64,000 nt of DNA, taken from Salvelinus alpinus (lineage: Eukaryota; Chordata; Actinopteri; Salmoniformes; Salmonidae). Within the stretch, counting starts at the first letter, position 1. Each line of letters begins with the position of its first letter. Of the stretch, positions 15,835 through 29,000 are shown in pieces. The DNA is taken from contig NC_092092.1 in NCBI RefSeq assembly GCF_045679555.1, forward strand, positions 20,940,469 to 21,004,468. The letters are read 5' to 3'. Below the pieces are notes generated by a model. The model was given only the letters and a program-made list of their open reading frames with translations. It made no database searches and was not told the DNA's origin. A program made the position numbers and the translations under genes.

Positions 15835-16036
15835 CTCTGTGTGTATTGTACAGTATATTTCTGGATGTCTGTATGTGAGAATATATGTATGTATGTGTGT
15901 TCGTGAATGCGAGTGTGTATGTCAGTGTTTCTGCATATACATGTATGTGTGTCTATACATGCATGTGTGTGTGTTGGTGTGCGTGCATAAACACAAAGAT
16001 GAGGCGGACAGCATATGTGTGTGTGTGTGTGTGTGC
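15835..16036. repeat. TG-rich microsatellite next to the prkce stop codon
   Basis: Interrupted TG and TATG runs end in a pure GTGTGTGTG block only a few bases after the stop codon of prkce (in gene orientation). It would be at the start of the mature 3' UTR as a CA-rich stretch. Confidence 0.8.
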
Positions 16037-16041
16037 AGGCC

Positions 16042-16191
16042 TTAGGACAGAGTCTCCTCCCCTCCGAAGTAGGAGAAACCCTTGAACTCGTCTTGGTTGA
16101 TCTGCTTAATAATGGCGTCTTCTACAGGGGTGAGGACAGGCTCCTCGCGAGTGAAGTCCTGGTCAAAGTTGTTCACGTCCCTTTTGGTTTT
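16042..16191 (-). CDS. prkce: prkce last coding exon: AGC tail with turn and hydrophobic motifs, stop
   Basis: This exon has 49 codons plus a TAA stop whose complement lies at 16042-16044. It reads [20 protein letters not shown], then the turn motif Thr-Pro, and later FKGFSYFG, the hydrophobic motif in which the Ser is the phosphorylated residue. The spacing of 19 residues between the two phosphosites equals that in PKC epsilon (Thr710 and Ser729 in the human protein). The acceptor is CTGTACAG. The tail differs from PKC eta and delta, which separates epsilon from its relatives. The final residues (GGEETLS) differ from the mammalian end. The 3' UTR follows toward lower coordinates and begins with a TG-rich run. 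Confidence 0.95.
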   Translation of the reverse strand, partial: KTKRDVNNFDQDFTREEPVLTPVEDAIIKQINQDEFKGFSYFGGEETLS

Positions 16192-16674
16192 CTGTACAGG
16201 AGCAGGAAGGAAGGGAAACAGGAGGGATAGTAAGGAAAAACAGGATGATGACTGCCAAATTAGATCTCTGAAAACATTTCTGAAGACAGTCATAGTGTTA
16301 TTACCAGTGAATTAGTGTCACACATGGATTGACTGTTGTTTGTGTTTCCTTGATAAAGTCATTATAAAACAAGGCTGATTGACATAATAGACATGGATGG
16401 AATAATCACAGAACCTCTCTTTCATGCCCCCAGTTCTCTCATTCCCGTTGTGTGATGTTGAGGTGCTCGTCGCCCCCTCTCTGTGTACATGGGAACAGGA
16501 CGGACCCTTCCCCTCACACCCCTTCAGGCATTTCCTACCACCTCATACCCAGCCCATTCCGCAGCTCTCTATCTTTAAACTATACACACAAAGAAATACT
16601 GATGCTTAGATACAGATGTAGGATCGTAACTTAAGTTTTCTACAGCAGGAAAATATTCCTGCAGCCACAGGAAA

Positions 16675-17054
16675 CCACTTCCGCCGAAGTCGGCTCCTCT
16701 CCTTGTTCGGGCGGCGTTCGGCGATCGACGTCACCGGCGGTCGACGTCACTCTCCTTGTTCGCCGCTCCATTTCTCATATATCCATTTGTTTTGTCTTGT
16801 TTCATACACACCTGGTTTTCATTCATTAATCACACTACATGTATTTAGTCCTCTATTCCCCTCCATGTCTTTGTGTGTAATTGTTTATTGTTAATGGTGT
16901 ATGTTCACACGCTATACTTTTGTATTCATGTTCCGTGTTTTTTGGGCACTTAGATGTCATGTTGTGCCTATTTTTTGACCGGAATAAAAGTGCGCCTGTT
17001 TACTCTACTCTGCTCTCCTGCACCTGACTTCGCCTCCCTTACACAGCCTTTACA
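16675..17054 (+). repeat. 5' LTR of the chromodomain gypsy element
   Basis: About 380 bp, matching the 3' LTR through most of its length, including the TATTTTTTGACCGGAATAAA segment with a polyadenylation hexamer (about 16971-16990). The first bases are eroded: the expected TGTCACG start has been lost. A short segment near 16735-16770 differs from the 3' LTR and repeats GTCGACGTCAC-type words. No target-site duplication could be defined. Confidence 0.8.
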
Positions 17055-18026
17055 GAATTACACACCTACTATGGAGTCGAGGAGCGCGTCCAGGAACATT
17101 CGGCTATGTTACAACATCTTGGTGCCGTGATGGATTGCGTTGTCCAGACTATGGACCACTGGGAGAGATAGGAAGTCTCTCCAGTGCCTCGACCAGCGCA
17201 ACCGGGGTTGCCTCTACCCGTCCCATCCGGAGCCAGTCCCAGTGGGATACGTCTCTCCCTTCCCAGCGAGTATGATGGGACGACCACACAGTGCCAGGGA
17301 TTCCTATTACAACTGGACCTTTACCTGGCCACTGTGCACCCAGATCCCTCGGGAAGGGAGAGTGTCTGCCCTCGTCTCATGCCTCTCAGGGGGAGCTCTG
17401 GAGTGGGCAAACGCCGTGTGGGGAGAAGATGACGCGGCGTTGGACCACTTCGAGGAGATCACCCGTCGTTTCCGGGCCGTCTTCGACCATCTGCCCGAAG
17501 GGAGAGCGGCGGGAGAACGGCTCTTCCATTTGAGGCAGGGGACGAGGAGCGCCCAGGAATTCGCCCTGTAATTCCGGACCTTGGCCGCCGGAGCAGGCTG
17601 CAACGACAGGGCCCTCATCGACCACTATCGGTGCAGCCTGCGCGAGGACGTCCGATGTGAGCTGGCCTGCAGGGATGCCACCATCTCCTTTGACCTACTG
17701 GTGAATTTGTCTATTCGGTTGGATAACCTGCTGGTCACCCGCGGATGTCCAGAGGGGGCTCTGTCGGTGCCATCTTCCAGCACCCCTGCTCCGGTGCCCA
17801 TGGAGTTGGGAGGGGCTGCGCGTAGGGAGACTGGAGGAGGAACCATCACGTGCACCATCTGTGGCCGCAGAGGGCACACTAACAGTTGGTGCCGTGTCGG
17901 TTCCTCTGGGAGTCAAGGTAACAGGCAGGGCACTCTGGCGTCACCCCAGGTGAGTCTGCACCACACTCATCCAGAGTCCTCTGTTGACCACCTGTTTGTT
18001 TCCCTGATTTCCCCCTGCATTCCCAG
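17055..18026 (+). pseudogene. gypsy gag remnant with CCHC zinc knuckle
   Basis: Gag is the structural protein that would pack element RNA. The translated remnant keeps the capsid-like segment ALVSCLSGGALEWANAVWGE (about 17365-17425) and a nucleocapsid zinc knuckle, CTICGRRGHTNSWC (Cys-x2-Cys-x4-His-x4-Cys), at about 17850-17892. The frame is broken by a TAG near 17168, a shift near 17360 and a TAA at 17569-17571, so no full-length Gag can be made. Confidence 0.85.
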
Positions 18027-21000
18027 CATAAGGCGCTCGTCTATTCAGGCGCAGCTGGGAATTTTATCGACAGAGCGTTAGCCCTTAGTTTAGGGATCCC
18101 CATTATACCTGTAGTTAGACCTTTCCCGGTTCACACTCTGGATAGTCGACCATTAGGCTCCGGGCTAATCATGGAAGCCACCATCTCCCTGGCCATGGAG
18201 ACGCAGGTGGGTCATAACCCCACTATTTCCTGGCAACAGAGGGCTCTCACGGGGTGGTCGCGAGAGTGCTCGGGGAGGTGTGTAGGGGTTTCTGTTGGTG
18301 CTACCACGGTGGAAAGTCCAGACCAGGTCTCCACCGTGCACACCCCCCCCCCAGAATATAAAAAGAAGGCGGCTCAATTACCACCTCATCGACGGGGGGA
18401 TTGTGCAAGAAATCTCCTGGCAGACGCTGCGCTTCCCAGGAGTCATGTGTATCCCCTGTCGCAAGCGGAGACGGTGGCTATGGAGACATATGTCTCCGAA
18501 TCCCTGCGTCAGGGGTACATTCGGTCCTCCACTTCACCCGCCTCCTCGAGTTTCTTTTTTGTGAAGAAGAAGGAGGGAGGTCTACGCCCGTGCATTGACT
18601 ATAGAGGTCTCAATAAAATCACGGTGAGGTATAGTTACCCGCTACCTCTTATCGCCACGGCGATTGAGTCAATGCATGGGGCGCGCTTCTTCACGAAACT
18701 GGATCTCAGGAGTGCGTATAACCTGGTGCGTATCCGGGAGGGAGACGAGTGGAAGACAGCGTTTAGTACCACCTCAGGGAATTATGAGTACTTATTCATG
18801 CCTTACGGGTTGATGAATGCTCCATCAGTTTTCCAATCCTTTGTAGACGAGATTTTCAGGGACCTGCACGGGCAGGGTGTAGTGGTGTATATCAATGACA
18901 TTCTGATATACTCCGTTACACACGCCGAGCATGTGTTCTTGGTACGCAAGGTACTTGGACGACTGTTGGAGCATGACCTGTATGTCAGGGCCGAGAAATT
19001 CCTGTTCTTTCAGCAGGCCGTCTCCTTCCTAGGGTATCACATTTCCACATCAGGGGTGGAGATGGAGAGTGACCGCATTGCAGCCGTGCGTAATTGGCCG
19101 ACTCCCACCACGGTAAAGGAGGTGCAGCGATTTTTAGGGTTTGCCAATTACTACCGGAGATTTATCCGGGGTTTTGGCCAGGTGGCTGCTCCCATTACCT
19201 CACTGCTGAAGGGAGGGTCGGTAAGGTTGCAGTGGTCGGCTGAGGCGGACAGGGCTTTTGGGCAGCTAAGGGCTCTGTTTACTTCGGCTCCCGTGCTGGC
19301 CCATCCGAATACTTCTTTGGCGTTCATAGTGGAGGTGGACGCGTCCGAGGCTGGGATAGGAGCCATGCTCTCACAGCTCTCAGCTCCCAGCGGAGCGTAA
19401 CTATGATGTGGGGTACCGGGAGCTATTGGCTGTGGTTAAAGCGTTGAAGGCGTGGAGACATTGGCTTGAGGGGGCTAAACACCCTTTTCTCATCTGGACT
19501 GACCACCGCAACCTGGAGTACATCCGGGCAGCGAGGAGACTGAATCCTCATCAGGCAAGGTGGGCTATGTTCTTTACCCGTTTTGTGTTTACCCTGTCCG
19601 ACAGACCAGGTTCCCAGAATACGAAAGCAGACGCACTGTCCCGGCTGTATGACACGGAGGAGCGGTCCATGGATCAGACTCCCATACTCCCGGCCTCTTG
19701 CCTGGTAGCGCCGGTCGTGTGGGAGTTGGACGCGGACATTGAGCAGGCGTTGCGTACAGAACTCGCTCCCCTCCAGTGTCCTGTCGGGCGTATGTACGTT
19801 CCGTCTGCTGTCCGTGACCAGTTGATCTATTGGGCCCACACGTCACCCTCCTCTGGTCATCCGGGGATTGGTCGGACGGTGCGCTGTCTGACTGGGAAGT
19901 ACTGGTGGCCCACCTTAGCTAAGGACGTGAGGGTTTATGTTTCCTCCTGCTCGGTGTGTGCCCAGTGTAAGGCTCCGAGACACCTGCCCAGAGGTAAGCT
20001 ACACCCCTTACCCTTTCCACAACGACCTTGGTCACACTTGTCTGTGGATTTTTTAACCGATCTACCTCTTTCACAGGGAAACACTACGATCCTTGTCGTT
20101 GTGGATCGTTTCTCTAAGTCCTGTCGTCTCCTCCCTCTGCCCGGTCTTCCTACGGCCCTACAGAATGCGGAAGCCCTGTTTACGCACGTCTTCCGGCACT
20201 ACAGGGTGCCTGAGGATATAGTGTCTGATCGGGGTCCCCAGTTCACGTCGAGAGTCTGGAAGGCGTTCATGGAACGTCTGGGGGTCTCGATCAGCCTTGC
20301 CTCGGGTTTTCACCCCGAGAGTAACGGGCAGGTAGAGAGAGTCAACCAGGATGTGGGCAGGTTTCTGCGGTCCTGGCCGGGGGAGTGGGCGGCGTTCGTG
20401 CCCTGGGCCGAGATGGCACAGAACTCGCTTCGCCACTCCTCCACTAACCTCTCCCCCTTTCAGTGCGTATTGGGGTACCAGCCGGTTCTGGCGCCATGGC
20501 ACCAGGGTCAGACCGAGGCTCCTGCGGTGGACGACTGGTTCAGGCGCGCGGAGGAGACATGGGAGGCCGCCCATGTTCACCTCCAGCAAGCCGCGCTTCG
20601 CCAAAAGACCAGCGCGGGCCGTCACCGCAGTGAGACGCCGGTGTTCGCACCGGGGGACCGGGTCTGGCTCTCGACCCGAAACCTGCCCCTCCGCATGCCC
20701 TGCCGGGAGCTGTGTCCACAGTTTGTGGGGCCATTCAAAGTCCTGAGAAGGGTGAACGAGGTGTGTTACAGATTACAGCTTCCCTCTGATTACTGTATTA
20801 ACCCCTCGTTCCATGTGTCTCTCCTCAGGCCGGTGGTGGCTGGTCCGCTCCAGGAATCTGAGGTGCGGGAGGTCCCTCCTCCCCCTCTGGACATCGAGGG
20901 GGCCCCGGCATACTCCGTTCGTTCCATCCTGGATTCGAGGCGTCGGGCAGGGGGTCTTCAGTACCTCGTGGAGTTGGAGGGGTACGGTCTGGAGGAGAGG

Positions 21001-21087
21001 TGCTGGGTTCCGGTCGCGGATGTTCTGGACCCCGAACTGCTGCGGGAGTTTCACCGCCGCTGTAGCCGCGCGTCAAGAGGGGGGCAC
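18027..21087 (+). pseudogene. gypsy pol remnant: protease, RT, RNase H, integrase, chromodomain
   Basis: Pol domains appear in Ty3/gypsy order. Protease: LVYSGAAGNF at 18036-18065, where the catalytic Asp of the D-S-G motif is Tyr (TAT at 18042-18044). RT: PCIDYRGLNKITVR, FTKLDLRSAYNLVRI and VVYINDILIYS, where the first Asp of the Y-x-D-D box is Asn. RNase [15 protein letters not shown], then a frame change near 19400 with loss of part of the domain, resuming at [12 protein letters not shown]. Integrase: an HHCC finger (GHPGIGR to CSVCAQC), then [16 protein letters not shown] and [10 protein letters not shown] for the D, D, E triad. Near the end, [17 protein letters not shown] is a chromodomain, which marks a chromovirus. 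The host-like frame from 19408 to about 21100 remains open. The element is inactive. Confidence 0.9.
21074..21087 (+). promoter_or_regulatory. Polypurine tract of the gypsy element
   Basis: AAGAGGGGGGCAC lies directly before the TGTCACG start of the 3' LTR. This is the usual position of the plus-strand primer for reverse transcription. Confidence 0.75.
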
Positions 21088-21461
21088 TGTCACGACTTCC
21101 GCCGAAGTCAGCTCCTCTCCTTGTTCGGGCGGTGTTCGGCGATTGACGTCACCGGCTTTCTAGCCATCGCCGCTCCATTTCTCATATATCCATTTGTTTT
21201 GTCTTGTTTCATACACACCTGGTTTTCATTCCATAATCACACTGCATGTATTTAGTCCTCTATTCCCCTCCATGTCTTTGTGTGTAATTGTTTATTGTTA
21301 ATGGTGTATGTTCACGCGCTATACTTTTGTATTCATGTTCTGTGTTTTTGGGGCACTTAGATGTCATGTTGTGCCTATTTTTTGACCGGAATAAAAGTGC
21401 GCCTGTTTACTCTACTCTGCTCTCCTGGACCTGACTTCGCCTCCCTTACACAGCCTTAACA
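21088..21461 (+). repeat. 3' LTR of the chromodomain gypsy element
   Basis: It starts TGTCACGACTTCCGCCG and ends near CCTTAACA, with internal AATAAA (about 21390). It is 374 bp and largely collinear with the 5' LTR. The right border is placed where the flanking MITE resumes. The chromodomain ORF stops just before it or runs a short way into it in one frame. Confidence 0.8.
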
Positions 21462-21859
21462 GAATTATTGTGTGGATTATAATTAATAGACATTTTTGTA
21501 GGGATAAAAAACAACAACATCTTAAGCGTAATTCAAGTCTGAAATTTCAAAGTGGAAATTACAAACTTCAGAAGCCTTTTAAACGTCAAATACACTACAA
21601 GTAAAAAATGTCCTGCATTTCAGTAAAGTTCTGCTGCAACAAGGTGATCAAATTAAGATCCTATATGGGGTCAATTTCACGCCATATGTATTGAATTCAA
21701 AATAAAATAAATTGTGAACATGAAAAATTAAGTTGAGAATGTAAACAATATATTTTTGAGGACAGGTGAAATAATGGATGTTGAAATCAAAAACCAAACA
21801 ATTGAAAGCAAAATGTATAGAATTGTAAACAAAAATAAGACATCAATAGCAATCATACC

Positions 21860-22080
21860 ATGGGCATGACAAAACATCTATTTTACTGCTCTAATTACGT
21901 TGGTAACCAGTTTATAATAGCAATAAGGCACCTCGGTCGGGAGTTTGTGGTATATGGCCAATATACCATGGCTAAGGGCTGTATGCAGGCACTCCGCTTT
22001 GCGTCGTGCTTAAGAACAGCCCTTAGCCGTGGTTTATTGGCCATATACCACACCCCCTTGTGCGTTATTGCTTAAGTATA
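21860..22080. repeat. Palindromic salmonid MITE
   Basis: GTGGTATATGGCCAATATAC, ATGGCTAAGGGCTG and their inverted partners (CAGCCCTTAGCC, GGCCATATACCAC) form a long hairpin around 21950-22060. It is a recognised foldback repeat of salmonid genomes and lies in the last prkce intron. Confidence 0.75.
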
Positions 22081-22224
22081 CACTTGAATAAGCATAATAG
22101 AGGATAAACACATACAAGTCTACGACTTATTTCCATGTTGAAGGTTAGAGGTTAATAATGGTGAAGGAGGAACAGTAAGGGCCCTAAAACATACAGTACG
22201 GTATGTTCCCTAAGAGTTCAGACA

Positions 22225-22300
22225 CACTCCATGGTGAAGTTAACCCTAGGTGCAGATCTAGAATCAGCTTCCCCTCCTCCAATCCTAACCTTAAAATGCT
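22225..22300. repeat. Dispersed salmonid repeat fragment
   Basis: CTAGGTGCAGATCTAGAATC and the following CCCCTCCTCCAATCCTAACC are familiar from a short repeat found widely in salmonid introns. Related fragments appear near 62110-62240 and 62800. No function is suggested. Confidence 0.4.
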
Positions 22301-22370
22301 AAACTGAACCAAGATCAGCGTTTACAGCCAACTTCACCCTACATGGTCTGAGCTATAAGTGCTAACTCAC

Positions 22371-22517
22371 AATGCGAGGTTTGAAGGGTGGCTTGACTCT
22401 CTTCTGCTCCAGCAAAACCCAGTCGATCTCCTTGAAGAAGGGATGAACCTTGATGGCTTCCTCCAAGCCCTGGGTGATCACACAGCCCAGACGCTTGTTT
22501 GGGCTCTTCGTCATGAA
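22371..22517 (-). CDS. prkce: prkce exon: end of kinase domain and start of AGC tail
   Basis: This 49-codon exon is in phase 0 at both ends. It starts [12 protein letters not shown], the conserved end of the kinase core, passes through HPFFKEIDW, a hallmark of AGC kinases, and ends KPPFKPRI, which leads into the C-terminal tail. The acceptor is CCTGTAG and the donor is GTGAGT. Compared with mammalian PKC epsilon as I recall it, changes lie mainly in the variable stretch between RLGC and HPFF. The 1.1-kb intron upstream (22518-23593) shows no recognisable element. Confidence 0.95.
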
Positions 22518-23371
22518 CTACAGGACAGGGAAACAGGCAGATGGGTAAAGGGGGAAGGGAAATAAAGGTACTTGACTTAATCCTCTTGGCCCCCTTAGGA
22601 ACATGGGGCAAGGATGTGAATGTTAGGAAGAGAGAAATTGAGGTGAAAGAGCAAGAGTGAGGGGTTCAGACAGTCAAGTGGTGCAGAGTGGTCTTAGTGA
22701 TCTGCTCTGTGGTCATCGTTAAGAGACCAGTGGTCATTTGAAGAATCTAGTGGTCAGATATGACCATTAGGACCTCTGGGCCGGGTAACGTGACCAAAGT
22801 ACCAGTGAGACTGATCACAGAGTGACACGTGCCGGTCCAAGGCAAGCACGCCTGCTTTCCCACAAGGCTTTGCAAACAGGCAGGGGACGGCCAAAGTAAA
22901 CGCATGACTTGTGATGGAAAAAAGATCACACAGGAACTTGGGACACACACACAAACTAACACACTCACCGGAATATCCTGCAACACTAAAACACAAATAT
23001 AGAATTACACAATATCCATACACACCAGCAAACAGGACACAAATGAAAAAGCACGTAATTCACATCCACACACAAGCACAGGACACTAACCCCCCCCCCA
23101 CAGAAAGCCGGCCGCATTCTTGGAAGAGGAGGACCCTCTGAATGCTGGGGCGGTCCACCCCTGCCTCCCCGATTGTGCGATTACACAAGCCCCGAAACCA
23201 CCAGAGAACACAAACACGCTGTTCTTTTCCCACATGAAGTGCAACGTCTCCCAGGCCTCTCTCCCCAGCCCACACAGCACTGCACAGCCAGTCTGGCTCT
23301 CTGAACTAACTCCACACAGCCCTGCTCATCCTTGCTCCTCACTCTGCTAATCACTGAACACCACTTTACTA

Positions 23372-23782
<411 letters not shown>

Positions 23783-23984
23783 CTAAACACACAGGTGGAC
23801 AGGAAACAATGTAACACCATCTCATAAAAAAGCTCCTTTAGGATCTAAAAAACACAGGGGCACAGGAAACACTAACACCAGCTACACTACAGCAGGATTT
23901 ATATGGTAGTAAGGGGGAACAGAATACTTGTGACACCAGCTCATTAGGAATGATATAATGAGAGAATGAGTAGAACAAATGAGT

Positions 23985-24455
23985 ACATGAGTTTGATTGA
24001 TTGAGTGATAAATTGAGTGATTGATTGAGTGATTGATTGAGTAATTTATTGATTGATTAATTTAGTGATTGATTGAGTAATGTATTGATTGATTGAGTAA
24101 TTTATTGATTGAGTGAGTGATTTAGTGATTGATTGAGTAATGTATTGATTGATTGAGTAATTTAGTGATTGATTTAGTAATTTATTGATTGAGTAAATTA
24201 GTGATTGATTGAGAAATTTAGTGATTGATTGAGTAATGTATTGATTGATTGAGTAATTTATTGATTGAGTAATTTAGTGATTGATTGAGTAATGTATTGA
24301 TTGATTGAGTAATTTAGTGATTGATTTAGTAATTTATTGATTGATTGAGTAAATTAGTGATTGATTGAGTAATTTATTTATTGATTGAGTAATTTATTGA
24401 GTGATTGAGTGAGTAATTTATAGAGTGATTGAGTGAGTAATTTATTGAGTGAGCT
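23985..24455. repeat. TGAT/TGAG-type tandem repeat
   Basis: About 470 bp of imperfect GATT/GAGT units, with longer periodic phrases such as GATTGATTGAGTAATTTATT recurring. It lies in the prkce intron between 23783 and 25868. Confidence 0.85.
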
Positions 24456-24555
24456 TTTTTTTATATGAAACGGTGAGAGAGAAGCAGACTAGAGGGTAAA
24501 GAATGGAGTCAATGAAAGAGTACAGCATGTGAGAGAGTAACTTATGGAATTGATG

Positions 24556-25535
24556 GTTGAGTACTGTCAGACTGTCCCAGATGAATCGGTGGTTGACTAC
24601 TGTCAGACTGTCCCAGATGAATGGGTGGTTGACTACTGTCAGACTGTCCCAGATGAATCGGTGGTTGACTACTCTCAGACTGTCCCAGATGAATCGGTGG
24701 TTCAGTACTGTCAGACTGTCCCAGATGAATCGGTGGTTGACTACTGTCAGACTGTCCCAGATGAATGGGTGGTTGACTACTGTCAGACTGTCCCAGATGA
24801 ATCGGTGGTTGACTACTGTCAGACTGTCCCAGATGAATCGGTGGTTCAGTACTGTCAGACTGTCCCAGATGAATCGGTGGTTCAGTACTGTCAGACTGTC
24901 CCAGATGAATCAGTGGTTGACTACTGTCAGACTGTCCCAGATGAATCGGTGGTTGACTACTGTCAGACTGTCCCAGATGAATCGGTGGTTGACTACTGTC
25001 AGACTGTCCCAGATGAATCGGTGGTTGACTACTGTCAGACTGTCCCAGATGAATCGGTGGTTCAGTACTGTCAGACTGTCCCAGATGAATCGGTGGTTGA
25101 CTACTGTCAGACTGTCCCAGATGAATCGGTGGTTCAGTACTGTCAGACTGTCCCAGATGAATCGGTGGTTCAGTACTGTCAGACTGTCCCAGATGAATCA
25201 GTGGTTGACTACTGTCAGACTGTCCCAGATGAATCGGTGGTTGACTACTGTCAGACTGTCCCAGATGAATGGGTGGTTGACTACTGTCAGACTGTCCCAG
25301 ATGAATGGGTGGTTGAGTACTGTCAGACTGTCCCAGATGAATGTGTGGTTGAGTACTGTCAGACTGTCCCAGATGAATGGGTGGTTGAATACTGTCAGAC
25401 TGTCCCAGATAAGTGAGTGGGTGGTTTACTGTCAGACAATCCCAGATGAATGGGTGGTTTACTGACAGACTGTCCCAGATGAATGGGTGGTTTACTGTCA
25501 GACTGTCCCAGATGAATGGGTGGTTTACTGTCAGT
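24556..25535 (+). repeat. 36-bp minisatellite
   Basis: The unit reads about GACTACTGTCAGACTGTCCC plus AGATGAATCGGTGGTT. Twenty-four 36-bp units are followed by a few 33-bp variants that lack GAG/GAC. Since 36 is divisible by three, two frames stay open over 290-302 codons, but the array lies inside a spliced intron and has no coding support. A rare variant (GAATCAGTGG) occurs twice, 288 bp (eight units) apart, so a block of eight units was probably duplicated. Confidence 0.93.
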
Positions 25536-26081
<546 letters not shown>

Positions 26082-29000
26082 TTAATCTGTCACAGAGACA
26101 AATGAGACAAAAATAAATAAAAAGTCACTGTGTCATCACATTTATTGGAGATGTATAGATCTGCCACTCTAGCACGAAATAGGGGAGGGGTGGTAGGGTT
26201 AGGTGAAAATAATGCATTTTTAAAAACTCTGCCATCACTGCTGAAAAAAATGATAGGGGAAACACTGCAATGCCAAATATACTCTCAGTGTTCTTACTCA
26301 GTGAACAGACACAATGCCAAATATACTCTCAGTGTTCTTACTCAGCAAAAATACACAATGCCAAATAAACTCTCAGTGTTCTTACTCAGCAAAAAGACAC
26401 AATGCCAAATATACTCTCAGTGTTCTTACTCAGTAAACAGACACAATATCCAAATATAATCTCAGTGTTCCTACTCATTGAACAGACACAATGCTAAATA
26501 TACTCTCAGTGTTCCTACTCAGGGAACAGACACAATGCCAAATATACTCTGTGGTCCTACTCAGTGAACAGACACAATGCCAAATATATTCTCAGTGTTC
26601 TTACTCAGCGAAGACACAATGCCAAATATACTCTCAGTGTTCTTACTCAGCAAAAATACACAATGCCAAATATACTCTCAGAGTTCCTACTCATTGAACA
26701 GACACAATGCCAAATATATTCTCAGTGTTCTTACTCAGCGAAGACACAATGCCAAATATACTCTCAGTGTTCTTACTCAGCAAAAATACACAATGCCAAA
26801 TATACTCTCAGTGTTCCTACTCATTGAACAGACACAATGCCAAAGATACTCTTAGTGTTCTTACTCAGTGAACAGACACAATGAGAAACATACTCTCAAT
26901 GTTCCTACTCAATATACTCTCAGTGTTCTTACTCAGCAAAAAGACACAATAACACATATACTCTGTGTTCCCACTCAGTGAACAGACACATTGCCAAATA
27001 TACTCTCATTGTTCCTAATAAGTGAACAGACACAATGCCAAATATACTCTCAGTGTTCCTACTCAGTGAACAGACACAATGCCAAATATACTCTCAGTGT
27101 TCTTACTCAGCGAAGACACAATGCCAAATATACTCTCAGTGTTCTTACTCAGCAAAAAGACACAATGCCAAATATACGCTCAGTGTTCCCACTCAGTGAA
27201 CAGACACAATGCCAAATATACTCTCAGTGGTCCTACTCAGTGAACAGACACAATGCCAAATATACTCTCAGTGTTCCTACTCAGTGAACAGACACAATGC
27301 CAAATATACTCTCATTGTTCTTACTCAGCGAAGACACAATGCCAAATATACTCAGTGTTCTCACTCAGCAAACAGACACAATGCCACAGATACTCTCAGT
27401 GTTCCTACTCATTGAACAGACACAATGCCAAAGATACTCTTAGTGTTCTTACTCAGTGAACAGACACAATGCCAAATATACTCTCAGTGTTCCTACTCAG
27501 TGAACAGACACAATGCCAAATATACTCTCAGTGTTCTTACTCAGTGAACAGACACAATTCCAAATATACTCTCAGTGTTCCTACTCAATATACTCTGTGT
27601 CCTTACTCAGTGAACAGACACAATTCCAAATATACTCTCAGTGTTCTTACTCAGCAAAAAGACACAATGCCAAATATACTCTCAGTGTTCCCAGTCAGTG
27701 AACAGACACAATGGCAAATATACTCTCAGTGTTCTTACTCAGCGAAGACACAATCCCAAATATACTCTCAGTGTTCTCACTCAGCAAAAAGACACAATGC
27801 CAAATATACTCTCAGTGTTCCTACTCATTGAACAGACACAATGCCAAAGATACTCTTAGTGTTCTTACTCAGTGAACAGACACAATGCCAAATATACTCT
27901 TAGTGTTCTTACTCAGTGAACAGACACAATGCCAAATATACTCTCAGTGTTCCCACTCAGTGAACAGACACAATGCCAAATATACTCTCAGTGTTCTTAC
28001 TCAGTGAACAGACACAATGCCAAATATACTCTCAGTGTTCTTACTCAGCAAAAAGACACAATGCCAAATATACTCTCAGTGTTCCCACTCAGTGAACAGA
28101 CACAATGCCAAATATACTCTCAGTGTTCTTACTCAGCGAAGACACAATGCCAAATATACTCTCAGTGTTCTTTCTCAGCAAAAAGACACAATGCCAAATA
28201 TACGCTCAGTGTTCCCACTCAGTGAACAGACACAATGCCAAATATACTCTCAGTGGTCCTACTCAGTGAACAGACACAATGCCAAATATACTCTCAGTGT
28301 TCCTACTCAGTGAACAGACACAATGCCAAATATACTCTCATTGTTCTTACTCAGCGAAGACACAATGCCAAATATACTCTCAGTGTTCTTTCTCAGCAAA
28401 AAGACACAATGCCAAATATACGCTCAGTGTTCCCACTCAGTGAACAGACACAATGCCAAATATACTCTCAGTGGTCCTACTCAGTGAACAGACACAATGC
28501 CAAATATACTCTCAGTGTTCCTACTCAGTGAACAGACACAATGCCAAATATACTCTCATTGTTCTTACTCAGCGAAGACACAATTCCAAATATACTCTCA
28601 GTGTTCCTACTCAATATACTGTGTCCTTACTCAGTGAACAGACACAATTCCAAATATACTCTCAGTGTTCTTACTCAGCAAAAAGACACAATGCCAAATA
28701 TACTCTCAGTGTTCCCAGTCAGTGAACAGACACAATGGCAAATATACTCTCAGTGTTCTTACTCAGCGAAGACACAATGCCAAATATACTCTCAGTGTTC
28801 TCACTCAGCAAAAAGACACAATGCCAAATATACTCTCAGTATTCCTACTCATTGAACAGACACAATGCCAAAGATACTCTTAGTGTTCTTACTCAGTGAA
28901 CAGACACAATGCCAAATATACTCTCAGTGTTCCTACTCAGTGAACAGACACAATGCCAAATATACTCTCAGTGTTCCTACTCAGTGAACAGACACAATGC

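Larger units (their letters stand above)
11817..16041 (-). other. prkce 3' UTR and downstream flank
   Basis: No coding exon was recognised. The prkce 3' UTR should begin at 16041 and run toward lower coordinates; several minus-strand AATAAA hexamers (for example at about 15086 and 12705) could end it, but none can be chosen from sequence alone. A short stretch near 12310-12375 resembles a dispersed fish repeat tail. A 74-codon ORF at 12072-12296 is unrecognised and unsupported. Confidence 0.45.
16609..21668. repeat. Salmonid MITE split by the gypsy element
   Basis: The left piece (16609-16674: GATACAGATGTAGGATCGTA and CAGCAGGAAAATATTCCTGC) and the right piece (21462-21668: ATTGTGTGGATTATAATTAA then AAATTAAGATCCTATAT) belong to one repeat whose ends are inverted complements of each other. 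Joined, they restore the layout of a common salmonid non-autonomous element; the gypsy retrotransposon sits between them. This gives the relative order of insertion. Confidence 0.65.

Noticed and set aside
19423..20625. Minus-strand ORFs within the gypsy pol
   Set aside because: They are shadows of the integrase and RNase H coding region, without any domain.
24544..25416. 290-aa ORF with 12-residue repeats (YCQTVPDESVV)
   Set aside because: It is produced by the 36-bp minisatellite within a prkce intron. No splice site, promoter or non-repeat domain supports it.
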